Shown here piece after piece: positions 1-15,000 of a stretch of 64,000 nt of DNA. The DNA comes from Macrostomum hystrix (taxonomy: Eukaryota; Platyhelminthes; Macrostomidae), in contig CATNEN010000038.1 of the NCBI GenBank assembly GCA_950097015.1, forward strand, positions 1,860,001-1,924,000. Direction: 5' to 3'. The notes below the pieces were generated by a model. That model ran no database searches and was not told the origin of the DNA. It saw only the letters and a program-made list of their open reading frames with translations. A program made the position numbers and the translations under genes. Positions within the stretch are counted from its first letter, which is position 1; every line of letters begins with the position of its first letter.

Positions 1-1
1 G

Positions 2-3000
2 ACTGAGACGCCGTCGACAGAGTCGAGCCCAACCACAGAAGCTAGCACAGTGACTGAAGAGTCTGCGACCACGACTGAAGGCACGACTTCATCGACGACT
101 GAGACGCCGTCGATAGAGTCGAGCCCAACCACAGAAGCTAGCACAGTGACTGAAGAGTATACGAACACGACGTCTGATGGCACGACTTTATCGACGACTG
201 AGACGCCGTCCACAGAGTCGAGCCCAACCACAGAAGCTAGCACAGTGACTGAAGAGTCTGCGACCACGACGGAAGGCACGACTTCATCGATGACTGAGAC
301 GCCGTCGACAGAGTCGAGCCCAACCACAGAAGCTAGCACAGTGACTGAAGAGTCTGCGACGACGACGTCTAAAGGCACGACTTCATCGACGACTGAGACG
401 CCGTCGACAGAGTCGAGCCCAACCACAGAAGCTAGCACAGTGACTGAAGAGTCTGCGACCACGACTGAAGGCACGACTTCATCGACGACTGAGACGCCGT
501 CGATAGAGTCGAGCCCAACCACAGAAGCTAGCACAGTGACTGAAGAGTATACGAACACGACGTCTGATGGCACGACTTTATCGACGACTGAGACGCCGTC
601 CACAGAGTCGAGCCCAACCACAGAAGCTAGCACAGTGACTGAAGAGTCTGCGACCACGACGGAAGGCACGACTTCATCGATGACTGAGACGCCGTCGACA
701 GAGTCGAGCCCAACCACAGAAGCTAGCACAGTGACTGAAGAGTCTGCGACCACGACGTCTAAAGGCACGACTTCATCGACGACTGAGACGCCGTCGACAG
801 AGTCGAGCCCAACCACAGAAGCTAGCACAGTGACTGAAGAGTCTGCGACCACGACTGAAGGCACGACTTCATCGACGACTGAGACGCCGTCGACAGAGTC
901 GAGCCCAACCACAGAAGCTAGCACAGTTACTGAAGAGTCTGCGACCACGACGGAAGGCACGACTTCATCGACGACTGAGACGCCGTCGATAGAGTCGAGC
1001 CCAACCACAGAAGCTAGCACAGTGACTGAAGAGTCTGCGACCACGACTAAAGGCACGACTTCATCGACGACTGAGACGCCGTCGATAGAGTCGAGCCCAA
1101 CCACAGAAGCTAGCACAGTGACTGAAGAGTATACGAACACGACGTCTGATGGCACGACTTTATCGACGACTGAGACGCCGTCCACAGAGTCGAGCCCAAC
1201 CACAGAAGCTAGCACAGTGACTGAAGAGTCTGCGACCACGACTGAAGGCACGACTTCATCGATGACTGAGACGCCGTCGACAGATTCGAGCCCAACCACA
1301 GAAGCTAGCACAGTGACTGAAGAGTCTGCGACGACGACGTCTAAAGGCACGACTTCATCGACGACTGAGACGCCGTCGACAGAGTCGAGCCCAACCACAG
1401 AAGCTAGCACAGTGACTGAAGAGTCTGCGACCACGACTGAAGGCACGACTTCATCGACGACTGAGACGCCGTCGACAGAGTCGAGCCCAACCACAGAAGC
1501 TAGCACAGTGACTGAAGAGTCTGCGACCACGACTGAAGGCACGACTTCATCGACGACTGAGACGCCGTCGACAGAGTCGAGCCCAACCACAGAAGCTAGC
1601 ACAGTGACTGAAGAGTCTGCGACCACGACATCTGACGGCACGACTTCATCGACGACTGAGACGCCGTCGACAGAGTCGAGCCCAACCACAGAAGCTAGCA
1701 CAGTGACTGAAGAGTCTGCGACCACGACTGAAGGCACGACTTCATCGACGACTGAGACGCCGTCGACAGAGTCGAGCCCAACCACAGAAGCTAGCACAGT
1801 GACTGAAGAGTCTGCGACCACGACGTCTAAAGGCACGACTTCATCGACGACTGAGACGCCGTCGACAGAGTCGAGCCCAACCACTGAAGCTAGCACAGTG
1901 ACTGAAGAGTCTGCGACCACGACTGAAGGCACGACTTCATCGACGACTGAGACGCCGTCGACAGAGTCGAGCCCAACCACAGAAGCTAGCACAGTGACTG
2001 AAGAGTCTGCGACCACGACGGAAGGCACGACTTCATCGACGACTGAGACGCCGTCGATAGAGTCGAGCCCAACCACTGAAGCTAGCACAGTGACTGAAGA
2101 GTCTGCGACCACGACTGAAGGCACGACTTCATCGACGACTGAGACGCCGTCGACAGAGTCGAGCCCAACCACAGAAGCTAGCACAGTGACTGAAGAGTCT
2201 GCGACCACGACGGAAGGCACGACTTTATCGACGACTGAGACGCCGTCGATAGAGTCGAGCCCAACCACTGAAGCTAGCACAGTGACTAAAGAGTCTGCGA
2301 CCACGACTGAAGGCACGACTTTATCGACGACTGAGACGCCGTCGACAGAGTCGAGCCCAACCACAGAAGCTAGCACAGTGACTGAAGAGTCTGCGACCAC
2401 GACGGAAGGCACGACTTCATCGACGACTGAGACGCCGTCGACAGAGTCGAGCCCAACCACAGAAGCTAGCACAGTGACTGAAGAGTCTGCGACCACGACT
2501 GAAGGCACGACTTCATCGACGACTGAGACGCCGTCGACAGAGTCGAGCCCAACCACAGAAGCTAGCACAGTGACTGAAGAGTCTGCGACCACGACGTCTA
2601 AAGGCACGACTTCATCGACGACTGAGACGCCGTCGACAGAGTCGAGCCCAACCACAGAAGCTAGCACAGTGACTGAAGAGTCTGCGACCACGACTGAAGG
2701 CACGACTTTATCGACGACTGAGACGCCGTCGACAGAGTCGAGCCCAACCACAGAAGCTAGCACAGTGACTGAAGAGTCTGCGACCACGACTGAAGGCACG
2801 ACTTCATCGACGACTGAGACGCCGTCGACAGAGTCGAGCCCAACCACAGAAGCTAGCACAGTGACTGAAGAGTCTGCGACCACGACGGAAGGCACGACTT
2901 TATCGACGACTGAGACGCCGTCCACAGAGTCGAGCCCAACCACTGAAGCTAGCACAGTGACTGAAGAGTCTGCGACCACGACTGAAGGCACGACTTTATC

Positions 3001-6000
3001 GACGACTGAGACGCCGTCGACAGAGTCGAGCCCAACCACAGAAGCTAGCACAGTGACTGAAGAGTCTGCGACCACGACTGAAGGCACGACTTCATCGACG
3101 ACTGAGACGCCGTCGATAGAGTCGAGCCCAACCACAGAAGCTAGCACAGTGACTGAAGAGTATACGAACACGACGTCTGATGGCACGACTTTATCGACGA
3201 CTGAGACGCCGTCCACAGAGTCGAGCCCAACCACAGAAGCTAGCACAGTGACTGAAGAGTCTGCGACCACGACGGAAGGCACGACTTCATCGATGACTGA
3301 GACGCCGTCGACAGAGTCGAGCCCAACCACAGAAGCTAGCACAGTGACTGAAGAGTCTGCGACCACGACGTCTAAAGGCACGACTTCATCGACGACTGAG
3401 ACGCCGTCGACAGAGTCGAGCCCAACCACAGAAGCTAGCACAGTGACTGAAGAGTCTGCGACCACGACTGAAGGCACGACTTCATCGACGACTGAGACGC
3501 CGTCGATAGAGTCGAGCCCAACCACAGAAGCTAGCACAGTGACTGAAGAGTATACGAACACGACGTCTGATGGCACGACTTTATCGACGACTGAGACGCC
3601 GTCCACAGAGTCGAGCCCAACCACAGAAGCTAGCACAGTGACTGAAGAGTCTGCGACCACGACGGAAGGCACGACTTCATCGATGACTGAGACGCCGTCG
3701 ACAGAGTCGAGCCCAACCACAGAAGCTAGCACAGTGACTGAAGAGTCTGCGACCACGACGTCTAAAGGCACGACTTCATCGACGACTGAGACGCCGTCGA
3801 CAGAGTCGAGCCCAACCACAGAAGCTAGCACAGTGACTGAAGAGTCTGCGACCACGACTGAAGGCACGACTTCATCGACGACTGAGACGCCGTCGACAGA
3901 GTCGAGCCCAACCACAGAAGCTAGCACAGTTACTGAAGAGTCTGCGGCCACGACGGAAGGCACGACTTCATCGACGACTGAGACGCCGTCGATAGAGTCG
4001 AGCCCAACCACAGAAGCTAGCACAGTGACTGAAGAGTCTGCGACCACGACTAAAGGCACGACTTCATCGACGACTGAGACGCCGTCGATAGAGTCGAGCC
4101 CAACCACAGAAGCTAGCACAGTGACTGAAGAGTATACGAACACGACGTCTGATGGCACGACTTTATCGACGACTGAGACGCCGTCCACAGAGTCGAGCCC
4201 AACCACAGAAGCTAGCACAGTGACTGAAGAGTCTGCGACCACGACTGAAGGCACGACTTCATCGATGACTGAGAAGCCGTCGACAGATTCGAGCCCAACC
4301 ACAGAAGCTAGCACAGTGACTGAAGAGTCTGCGACGACGACGTCTAAAGGCACGACTTCATCGACGACTGAGACGCCGTCGACAGAGTCGAGCCCAACCA
4401 CAGAAGCTAGCACAGTGACTGAAGAGTCTGCGACCACGACTGAAGGCACGACTTCATCGACGACTGAGACGCCGTCGACAGAGTCGAGCCCAACCACAGA
4501 AGCTAGCACAGTGACTGAAGAGTCTGCGACCACGACGGAAGGCACGACTTCATCGACGACTGAGACGCCGTCGACAGAGTCGAGCCCAACCACAGAAGCT
4601 AGCACAGTGACTGAAGAGTCTGCGACCACGACTGAAGGCACGACTTCATCGACGACTGAGACGCCGTCGACAGAGTCGAGCCCAACCACAGAGGCTAGCA
4701 CAGTTACTGAAGAGTCTGCGACCACGACGGAAGACACGACTTCATCGACGACTGAGACGCCGTGGATAGAGTCGAGCCCAACCACAGAAGCTAGCACAGT
4801 GACTGAAGAGTCTGCGACCACGACTGAAGGCACGACTTCATCGACGACTGAGACGCCGTCGATAGAGTCGAGCCCAACCACTGAAGCTAGCACAGTGACT
4901 GAAGAGTCTGCGACCACGACGTCTGATGGCACGACATCATCGACGACTGAGACGCCGTCGACTGAGTCGAGCCCAACCACAGAAGCTAGCACAGTGACTG
5001 AAGAGTCTGCGACCACGACTGAAGGCACGACTTTATCGACGACTGAGACGCCGTCGACAGAGTCGAGCCCAACCACAGAAGCTAGCACAGTGACTGAAGA
5101 GTCTGCGACCACGACTGAAGGCACGACTTCATCGACGACTGAGACGCCGTCGATAGAGTCGAGCCCAACCACTGAAGCTAGCACAGTGACTGAAGAGTCT
5201 GCGACCACGACTGAAGGCACGACTTCATCGACGACTGAGACGCCGTCGATAGAGTCGAGCCCAACCACTGAAGCTAGCACAGTGACTGAAGAGTCTGCGA
5301 CCACGACGTCTGATGGCACGACTTTATCGACGACTGAGACGCCGTCGACAGAGTCGAGCCCAACCACAGAAGCTAGCACAGTGACTGAAGAGTCTGCGAC
5401 CACGACTGAAGGCACGACTTCATCGACGACTGAGACGCCGTCGACAGAGTCGAGCCCAACCACAGAAGCTAGCACAGTTACTGAAGAGTCTGCGACCACG
5501 ACGGAAGGCACGACTTCATCGACGACTGAGACGCCGTCGATAGAGTCGAGCCCAACCACAGAAGCTAGCACAGTGACTGAAGAGTCTGCGACCACGACTG
5601 AAGGCACGACTTCATCGACGACTGAGACGCCGTCGATAGAGTCGAGCCCAACCACTGAAGCTAGCACAGTGACTGAAGAGTCTGCGACCACGACGTCTGA
5701 TGGCACGACTTCATCGACGACTGAGACGCCGTCGACAGAGTCGAGCCCAACCACAGAAGCTAGCACAGTGACTGAAGAGTCTGCGACCACGACTGAAGGC
5801 ACGACTTTATCGACGACTGAGACGCCGTCCACAGAGTCGAGCCCAACCACTGAAGCTAGCACAGTGACTGAAGAGTCTGCGACCACGACTGAAGGCACGA
5901 CTTCATCGACGACTGAGACGCCGTCGACAGAGTCGAGCCCAACCACAGAAGCTAGCACAGTGACTGAAGAGTCTGCGACCACGACTGAAGGCACGACTTT

Positions 6001-9000
6001 ATCGACGACTGAGACGCCGTCGACAGAGTCGAGCCCAACCACAGAAGCTAGCACAGTGACTGAAGAGTCTGCGACCACGACGTCTAAAGGCACGACTTCA
6101 TCGACGACTGAGACGCCGTCGACAGAGTCGAGCCCAACCACAGAAGCTAGCACAGTGACTGAAGAGTCTGCGACCACGACTGAAGGCACGACTTCATCGA
6201 CGACTGAGACGCCGTCGACAGAGTCGAGCCCAACCACAGAAGCTAGCACAGTTACTGAAGAGTCTGCGGCCACGACGGAAGGCACGACTTCATCGACGAC
6301 TGAGACGCCGTCGATAGAGTCGAGCCCAACCACAGAAGCTAGCACAGTGACTGAAGAGTCTGCGACCACGACTAAAGGCACGACTTCATCGACGACTGAG
6401 ACGCCGTCGATAGAGTCGAGCCCAACCACAGAAGCTAGCACAGTGACTGAAGAGTATACGAACACGACGTCTGATGGCACGACTTTATCGACGACTGAGA
6501 CGCCGTCCACAGAGTCGAGCCCAACCACAGAAGCTAGCACAGTGACTGAAGAGTCTGCGACCACGACTGAAGGCACGACTTCATCGATGACTGAGAAGCC
6601 GTCGACAGATTCGAGCCCAACCACAGAAGCTAGCACAGTGACTGAAGAGTCTGCGACGACGACGTCTAAAGGCACGACTTCATCGACGACTGAGACGCCG
6701 TCGACAGAGTCGAGCCCAACCACAGAAGCTAGCACAGTGACTGAAGAGTCTGCGACCACGACTGAAGGCACGACTTCATCGACGACTGAGACGCCGTCGA
6801 CAGAGTCGAGCCCAACCACAGAAGCTAGCACAGTGACTGAAGAGTCTGCGACCACGACGGAAGGCACGACTTCATCGACGACTGAGACGCCGTCGACAGA
6901 GTCGAGCCCAACCACAGAAGCTAGCACAGTGACTGAAGAGTCTGCGACCACGACTGAAGGCACGACTTCATCGACGACTGAGACGCCGTCGACAGAGTCG
7001 AGCCCAACCACAGAAGCTAGCACAGTTACTGAAGAGTCTGCGACCACGACGGAAGACACGACTTCATCGACGACTGAGACGCCGTGGATAGAGTCGAGCC
7101 CAACCACAGAAGCTAGCACAGTGACTGAAGAGTCTGCGACCACGACTGAAGGCACGACTTCATCGACGACTGAGACGCCGTCGATAGAGTCGAGCCCAAC
7201 CACTGAAGCTAGCACAGTGACTGAAGAGTCTGCGACCACGACGTCTGATGGCACGACATCATCGACGACTGAGACGCCGTCGACTGAGTCGAGCCCAACC
7301 ACAGAAGCTAGCACAGTGACTGAAGAGTCTGCGACCACGACTGAAGGCACGACTTTATCGACGACTGAGACGCCGTCGACAGAGTCGAGCCCAACCACAG
7401 AAGCTAGCACAGTGACTGAAGAGTCTGCGACCACGACTGAAGGCACGACTTCATCGACGACTGAGACGCCGTCGATAGAGTCGAGCCCAACCACTGAAGC
7501 TAGCACAGTGACTGAAGAGTCTGCGACCACGACTGAAGGCACGACTTCATCGACGACTGAGACGCCGTCGATAGAGTCGAGCCCAACCACTGAAGCTAGC
7601 ACAGTGACTGAAGAGTCTGCGACCACGACGTCTGATGGCACGACTTTATCGACGACTGAGACGCCGTCGACAGAGTCGAGCCCAACCACAGAAGCTAGCA
7701 CAGTGACTGAAGAGTCTGCGACCACGACTGAAGGCACGACTTCATCGACGACTGAGACGCCGTCGACAGAGTCGAGCCCAACCACAGAAGCTAGCACAGT
7801 TACTGAAGAGTCTGCGACCACGACGGAAGGCACGACTTCATCGACGACTGAGACGCCGTCGATAGAGTCGAGCCCAACCACAGAAGCTAGCACAGTGACT
7901 GAAGAGTCTGCGACCACGACTGAAGGCACGACTTCATCGACGACTGAGACGCCGTCGATAGAGTCGAGCCCAACCACTGAAGCTAGCACAGTGACTGAAG
8001 AGTCTGCGACCACGACGTCTGATGGCACGACTTCATCGACGACTGAGACGCCGTCGACAGAGTCGAGCCCAACCACAGAAGCTAGCACAGTGACTGAAGA
8101 GTCTGCGACCACGACTGAAGGCACGACTTTATCGACGACTGAGACGCCGTCCACAGAGTCGAGCCCAACCACTGAAGCTAGCACAGTGACTGAAGAGTCT
8201 GCGACCACGACTGAAGGCACGACTTCATCGACGACTGAGACGCCGTCGACAGAGTCGAGCCCAACCACAGAAGCTAGCACAGTGACTGAAGAGTCTGCGA
8301 CCACGACTGAAGGCACGACTTTATCGACGACTGAGACGCCGTCGACAGAGTCGAGCCCAACCACAGAAGCTAGCACAGTGACTGAAGAGTCTGCGACCAC
8401 GACTGAAGGCACGACTTCATCGACGACTGAGACGCCGTCGACAGAGTCGAGCCCAACCACAGAAGCTAGCACAGTGACTGAAGAGTCTACGAACACGACG
8501 TCTGACGGCACGACTTTATCGATGACTGAGACGCCGTCGATAGAGTCGAGCCCAACCACTGAAGCTAGCACAGTGACTGAAGAGTCTGCGACCACGACGT
8601 CTGAAGGCACGACTTCATCGACGACTGAGACGCCGTCGATAGAGTCGAGCCCAACAACAGAAGCTAGCACAGTGACTGAAGTGTCTACGAACACGACGTC
8701 TGACAGCACGACTTTATCGACGACTGAGACGCCGTCCACAGAGTCGAGCCCAACCACTGAAGCTAGCACAGTGACTGAAGAGTCTGCGACCACGACTGAA
8801 GGCACGACTTCATCGACGACTGAGACGCCGTCGATAGAGTCGAGCCCAACCACTGAAGCTAGCACAGTGACTGAAGAGTCTGCGACCACGACGTCTGATG
8901 GCACGACTTCATCGACGACTGAGACGCCGTCGACAGAGTCGAGCCCAACCACAGAAGCTAGCACAGTGACTGAAGAGTCTGCGACCACGACTGAAGGCAC

Positions 9001-12000
9001 GACTTCATCGACGACTGAGACGCCGTCGACAGAGTCGAGCCCAACCACAGAAGCTAGCACAGTTACTGAAGAGTCTGCGACCACGACGGAAGGCACGACT
9101 TCATCGACGACTGAGACGCCGTCGATAGAGTCGAGCCCAACCACAGAAGCTAGCACAGTGACTGAAGAGTCTGCGACCACGACTGAAGGCACGACTTCAT
9201 CGACGACTGAGACGCCGTCGATAGAGTCGAGCCCAACCACTGAAACTAGCACAGTGACTGAAGAGTCTGCGACCACGACGTCTGATGGCACGACTTCATC
9301 GACGACTGAGACGCCGTCGACAGAGTCGAGCCCAACCACAGAAGCTAGCACAGTGACTGAAGAGTCTGCCACCACGACTGAAGGCACGACTTCATCGACG
9401 ACTGAGACGCCGTCGACAGAGTCGAGCCCAACCACAGAAGCTAGCACAGTTACTGAAGAGTCTGCGACCACGACGGAAGGCACGACTTCATCGACGACTG
9501 AGACGCCGTCGATAGAGTCGAGCCCAACCACAGAAGCTAGCACAGTGACTGAAGAGTCTGCGACCACGACTGAAGGCACGACTTCATCGACGACTGAGAC
9601 GCCGTCGATAGAGTCGAGCCCGACCACTGAAGCTAGCACAGTGACTGAAGAGAATACGAACACGACGTCTGATGGCACGACTTTATCGACGACTGAGACG
9701 CCGTCCACAGAGTCGAGCCCAACCACAGAAGCTAGCACAGTGACTGAAGAGTCTGCGACCACGACGGAAGGCACGACTTCATCGATGACTGAGACGCCGT
9801 CGACAGAGTCGAGCCCAACCACAGAAGCTAGCACAGTGACTGAAGAGTCTGCGACCACGACGTCTAAAGGCACGACTTCATCGACGACTGAGACGCCGTC
9901 GACAGAGTCGAGCCCAACCACAGAAGCTAGCACAGTGACTGAAGAGTCTGCGACCACGACTGAAGGCACGACTTCATCGACGACTGAGACGCCGTCGACA
10001 GAGTCGAGCCCAACCACAGAAGCTAGCACAGTTACTGAAGAGTCTGCGACCACGACGGAAGGCACGACTTCATCGACGACTGAGACGCCGTCGATAGAGT
10101 CGAGCCCAACCACAGAAGCTAGCACAGTGACTGAAGAGTCTGCGACCACGACTAAAGGCACGACTTCATCGACGACTGAGACGCCGTCGATAGAGTCGAG
10201 CCCAACCACAGAAGCTAGCACAGTGACTGAAGAGTATACGAACACGACGTCTGATGGCACGACTTTATCGACGACTGAGACGCCGTCCACAGAGTCGAGC
10301 CCAACCACAGAAGCTAGCACAGTGACTGAAGAGTCTGCGACCACGACTGAAGGCACGACTTCATCGATGACTGAGACGCCGTCGACAGATTCGAGCCCAA
10401 CCACAGAAGCTAGCACAGTGACTGAAGAGTATACGAACACGACGTCTGATGGCACGACTTTATCGACGACTGAGACGCCGTCCACAGAGTCGAGCCCAAC
10501 CACAGAAGCTAGCACAGTGACTGAAGAGTCTGCGACCACGACTGAAGGCACGACTTCATCGACGACTGAGACGCCGTCGATAGAGTCGAGCCCAACCACT
10601 GAAGCTAGCACAGTGACTGAAGAGTCTGCGACCACGACGTCTGATGGCACGACTTCATCGACGACTGAGACGCCGTCGACAGAGTCGAGCCCAACCACAG
10701 AAGCTAGCACAGTGACTGAAGAGTCTGCGACCACGACTGAAGGCACGACTTTATCGACGACTGAGACGCCGTCCACAGAGTCGAGCCCAACCACTGAAGC
10801 TAGCACAGTGACTGAAGAGTCTGCGACCACGACTGAAGGCACGACTTCATCGACGACTGAGACGCCGTCGACAGAGTCGAGCCCAACCACAGAAGCTAGC
10901 ACAGTGACTGAAGAGTCTGCGACCACGACTGAAGGCACGACTTTATCGACGACTGAGACGCCGTCGACAGAGTCGAGCCCAACCACAGAAGCTAGCACAG
11001 TGACTGAAGAGTCTGCGACCACGACTGAAGGCACGACTTCATCGACGACTGAGACGCCGTCGACAGAGTCGAGCCCAACCACAGAAGCTAGCACAGTGAC
11101 TGAAGAGTCTACGAACACGACGTCTGACGGCACGACTTTATCGATGACTGAGACGCCGTCGATAGAGTCGAGCCCAACCACTGAAGCTAGCACAGTGACT
11201 GAAGAGTCTGCGACCACGACGTCTGAAGGCACGACTTCATCGACGACTGAGACGCCGTCGATAGAGTCGAGCCCAACAACAGAAGCTAGCACAGTGACTG
11301 AAGTGTCTACGAACACGACGTCTGACAGCACGACTTTATCGACGACTGAGACGCCGTCCACAGAGTCGAGCCCAACCACTGAAGCTAGCACAGTGACTGA
11401 AGAGTCTGCGACCACGACTGAAGGCACGACTTCATCGACGACTGAGACGCCGTCGACAGAGTCGAGCCCAACCACAGAAGCTAGCACAGTGACTGAAGAG
11501 TCTGCGACCACGACGGAAGGCACGACTTCATCGACGACTGAGACGCCGTCGATAGAGTCGAGCCCAACCACAGAAGCTAGCACAGTGACTGAAGAGTCTG
11601 CGACCACGACTGAAGGCACGACTTCATCGACGACTGAGACGCCGTCGATAGAGTCGAGCCCAACCACTGAAACTAGCACAGTGACTGAAGAGTCTGCGAC
11701 CACGACGTCTGATGGCACGACTTCATCGACGACTGAGACGCCGTCGACAGAGTCGAGCCCAACCACAGAAGCTAGCACAGTGACTGAAAAGTCTGCCACC
11801 ACGACTGAAGGCACGACTTCATCGACGACTGAGACGCCGTCGACAGAGTCGAGCCCAACCACAGAAGCTAGCACAGTTACTGAAGAGTCTGCGACCACGA
11901 CGGAAGGCACGACTTCATCGACGACTGAGACGCCGTCGATAGAGTCGAGCCCAACCACAGAAGCTAGCACAGTGACTGAAGAGTCTGCGACCACGACTGA

Positions 12001-15000
12001 AGGCACGACTTCATCGACGACTGAGACGCCGTCGATAGAGTCGAGCCCGACCACTGAAGCTAGCACAGTGACTGAAGAGTATACGAACACGACGTCTGAT
12101 GGCACGACTTTATCGACGACTGAGACGCCGTCCACAGAGTCGAGCCCAACCACAGAAGCTAGCACAGTGACTGAAGAGTCTGCGACCACGACGGAAGGCA
12201 CGACTTCATCGATGACTGAGACGCCGTCGACAGAGTCGAGCCCAACCACAGAAGCTAGCACAGTGACTGAAGAGTCTGCGACCACGACGTCTAAAGGCAC
12301 GACTTCATCGACGACTGAGACGCCGTCGACAGAGTCGAGCCCAACCACAGAAGCTAGCACAGTGACTGAAGAGTCTGCGACCACGACTGAAGGCACGACT
12401 TCATCGACGACTGAGACGCCGTCGACAGAGTCGAGCCCAACCACAGAAGCTAGCACAGTTACTGAAGAGTCTGCGACCACGACGGAAGGCACGACTTCAT
12501 CGACGACTGAGACGCCGTCGATAGAGTCGAGCCCAACCACAGAAGCTAGCACAGTGACTGAAGAGTCTGCGACCACGACTAAAGGCACGACTTCATCGAC
12601 GACTGAGACGCCGTCGATAGAGTCGAGCCCAACCACAGAAGCTAGCACAGTGACTGAAGAGTATACGAACACGACGTCTGATGGCACGACTTTATCGACG
12701 ACTGAGACGCCGTCCACAGAGTCGAGCCCAACCACAGAAGCTAGCACAGTGACTGAAGAGTCTGCGACCACGACTGAAGGCACGACTTCATCGATGACTG
12801 AGACGCCGTCGACAGATTCGAGCCCAACCACAGAAGCTAGCACAGTGACTGAAGAGTATACGAACACGACGTCTGATGGCACGACTTTATCGACGACTGA
12901 GACGCCGTCCACAGAGTCGAGCCCAACCACAGAAGCTAGCACAGTGACTGAAGAGTCTGCGACCACGACTGAAGGCACGACTTCATCGACGACTGAGACG
13001 CCGTCGATAGAGTCGAGCCCAACCACTGAAGCTAGCACAGTGACTGAAGAGTCTGCGACCACGACGTCTGATGGCACGACTTCATCGACGACTGAGACGC
13101 CGTCGACAGAGTCGAGCCCAACCACAGAAGCTAGCACAGTGACTGAAGAGTCTGCGACCACGACTGAAGGCACGACTTTATCGACGACTGAGACGCCGTC
13201 CACAGAGTCAAGCCCAACCACTGAAGCTAGCACAGTGACTGAAGAGTCTGCGACCACGACTGAAGGCACGACTTCATCGACGACTGAGACGCCGTCGACA
13301 GAGTCGAGCCCAACCACAGAAGCTAGCACAGTGACTGAAGAGTCTGCGACCACGACTGAAGGCACGACTTTATCGACGACTGAGACGCCGTCGACAGAGT
13401 CGAGCCCAACCACAGAAGCTAGCACAGTGACTGAAGAGTCTGCGACCACGACTGAAGGCACGACTTCATCGACGACTGAGACGCCGTCGACAGAGTCGAG
13501 CCCAACCACAGAAGCTAGCACAGTGACTGAAGAGTCTACGAACATGACGTCTGACGGCACGACTTTATCGATGACTGAGACGCCGTCGATAGAGTCGAGC
13601 CCAACCACTGAAGCTAGCACAGTGACTGAAGAGTCTGCGACCACGACGTCTGAAGGCACGACTTCATCGACGACTGAGACGCCGTCGATAGAGTCGAGCC
13701 CAACAACAGAAGCTAGCACAGTGACTGAAGTGTCTACGAACACGACGTCTGACAGCACGACTTTATCGACGACTGAGACGCCGTCCACAGAGTCGAGCCC
13801 AACCACTGAAGCTAGCACAGTGACTGAAGAGTCTGCGACCACGACTGAAGGCACGACTTCATCGACGACTGAGACGCCGTCGATAGAGTCGAGCCCAACC
13901 ACTGAAGCTAGCACAGTGACTGAAGAGTCTGCGACCACGACGTCTGATGGCACGACTTCATCGACGACTGAGACGCCGTCGACAGAGTCGAGCCCAACCA
14001 CAGAAGCTAGCACAGTGACTGAAGAGTCTGCGACCACGACTGAAGGCACGACTTCATCGACGACTGAGACGCCGTCGACAGAGTCGAGCCCAACCACAGA
14101 AGCTAGCACAGTTACTGAAGAGTCTGCGACCACGACGGAAGGCACGACTTCATCGACGACTGAGACGCCGTCGATAGAGTCGAGCCCAACCACAGAAGCT
14201 AGCACAGTGACTGAAGAGTCTGCGACCACGACTGAAGGCACGACTTCATCGACGACTGAGACGCCGTCGATAGAGTCGAGCCCAACCACTGAAACTAGCA
14301 CAGTGACTGAAGAGTCTGCGACCACGACGTCTGATGGCACGACTTCATCGACGACTGAGACGCCGTCGACAGAGTCGAGCCCAACCACAGAAGCTAGCAC
14401 AGTGACTGAAGAGTCTGCCACCACGACTGAAGGCACGACTTCATCGACGACTGAGACGCCGTCGACAGAGTCGAGCCCAACCACAGAAGCTAGCACAGTT
14501 ACTGAAGAGTCTGCGACCACGACGGAAGGCACGACTTCATCGACGACTGAGACGCCGTCGATAGAGTCGAGCCCAACCACAGAAGCTAGCACAGTGACTG
14601 AAGAGTCTGCGACCACGACTGAAGGCACGACTTCATCGACGACTGAGACGCCGTCGATAGAGTCGAGCCCGACCACTGAAGCTAGCACAGTGACTGAAGA
14701 GTCTGCGACCACGACGTCTGATGGCACGACTTCATCGACGACTGAGACGCCGTCGATGGAGTCGAGCCCAACCACAGAAGCTAGCACAGTGACTGAAGAG
14801 TCTGCGACCACGACTGAAGGCACGACTTTATCGACGACTGAGACGCCGTCCACAGAGTCGAGCCCAACTACTGAAGCTAGCACAGTGACTGAAGAGTCTG
14901 CGACCACGACTGAAGGCACGACTTCATCGACGACTGAGACGCCGTCGACAGAGTCGAGCCCAACCACAGAAGCTAGCACAGTGACTGAAGAGTCTGCGAC

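Noticed and set aside
50-52. GTG at 50 as the start of the mucin ORF
   Set aside because: It is the Val codon of an ordinary repeat unit; the frame is open to the window edge, so the start is upstream.
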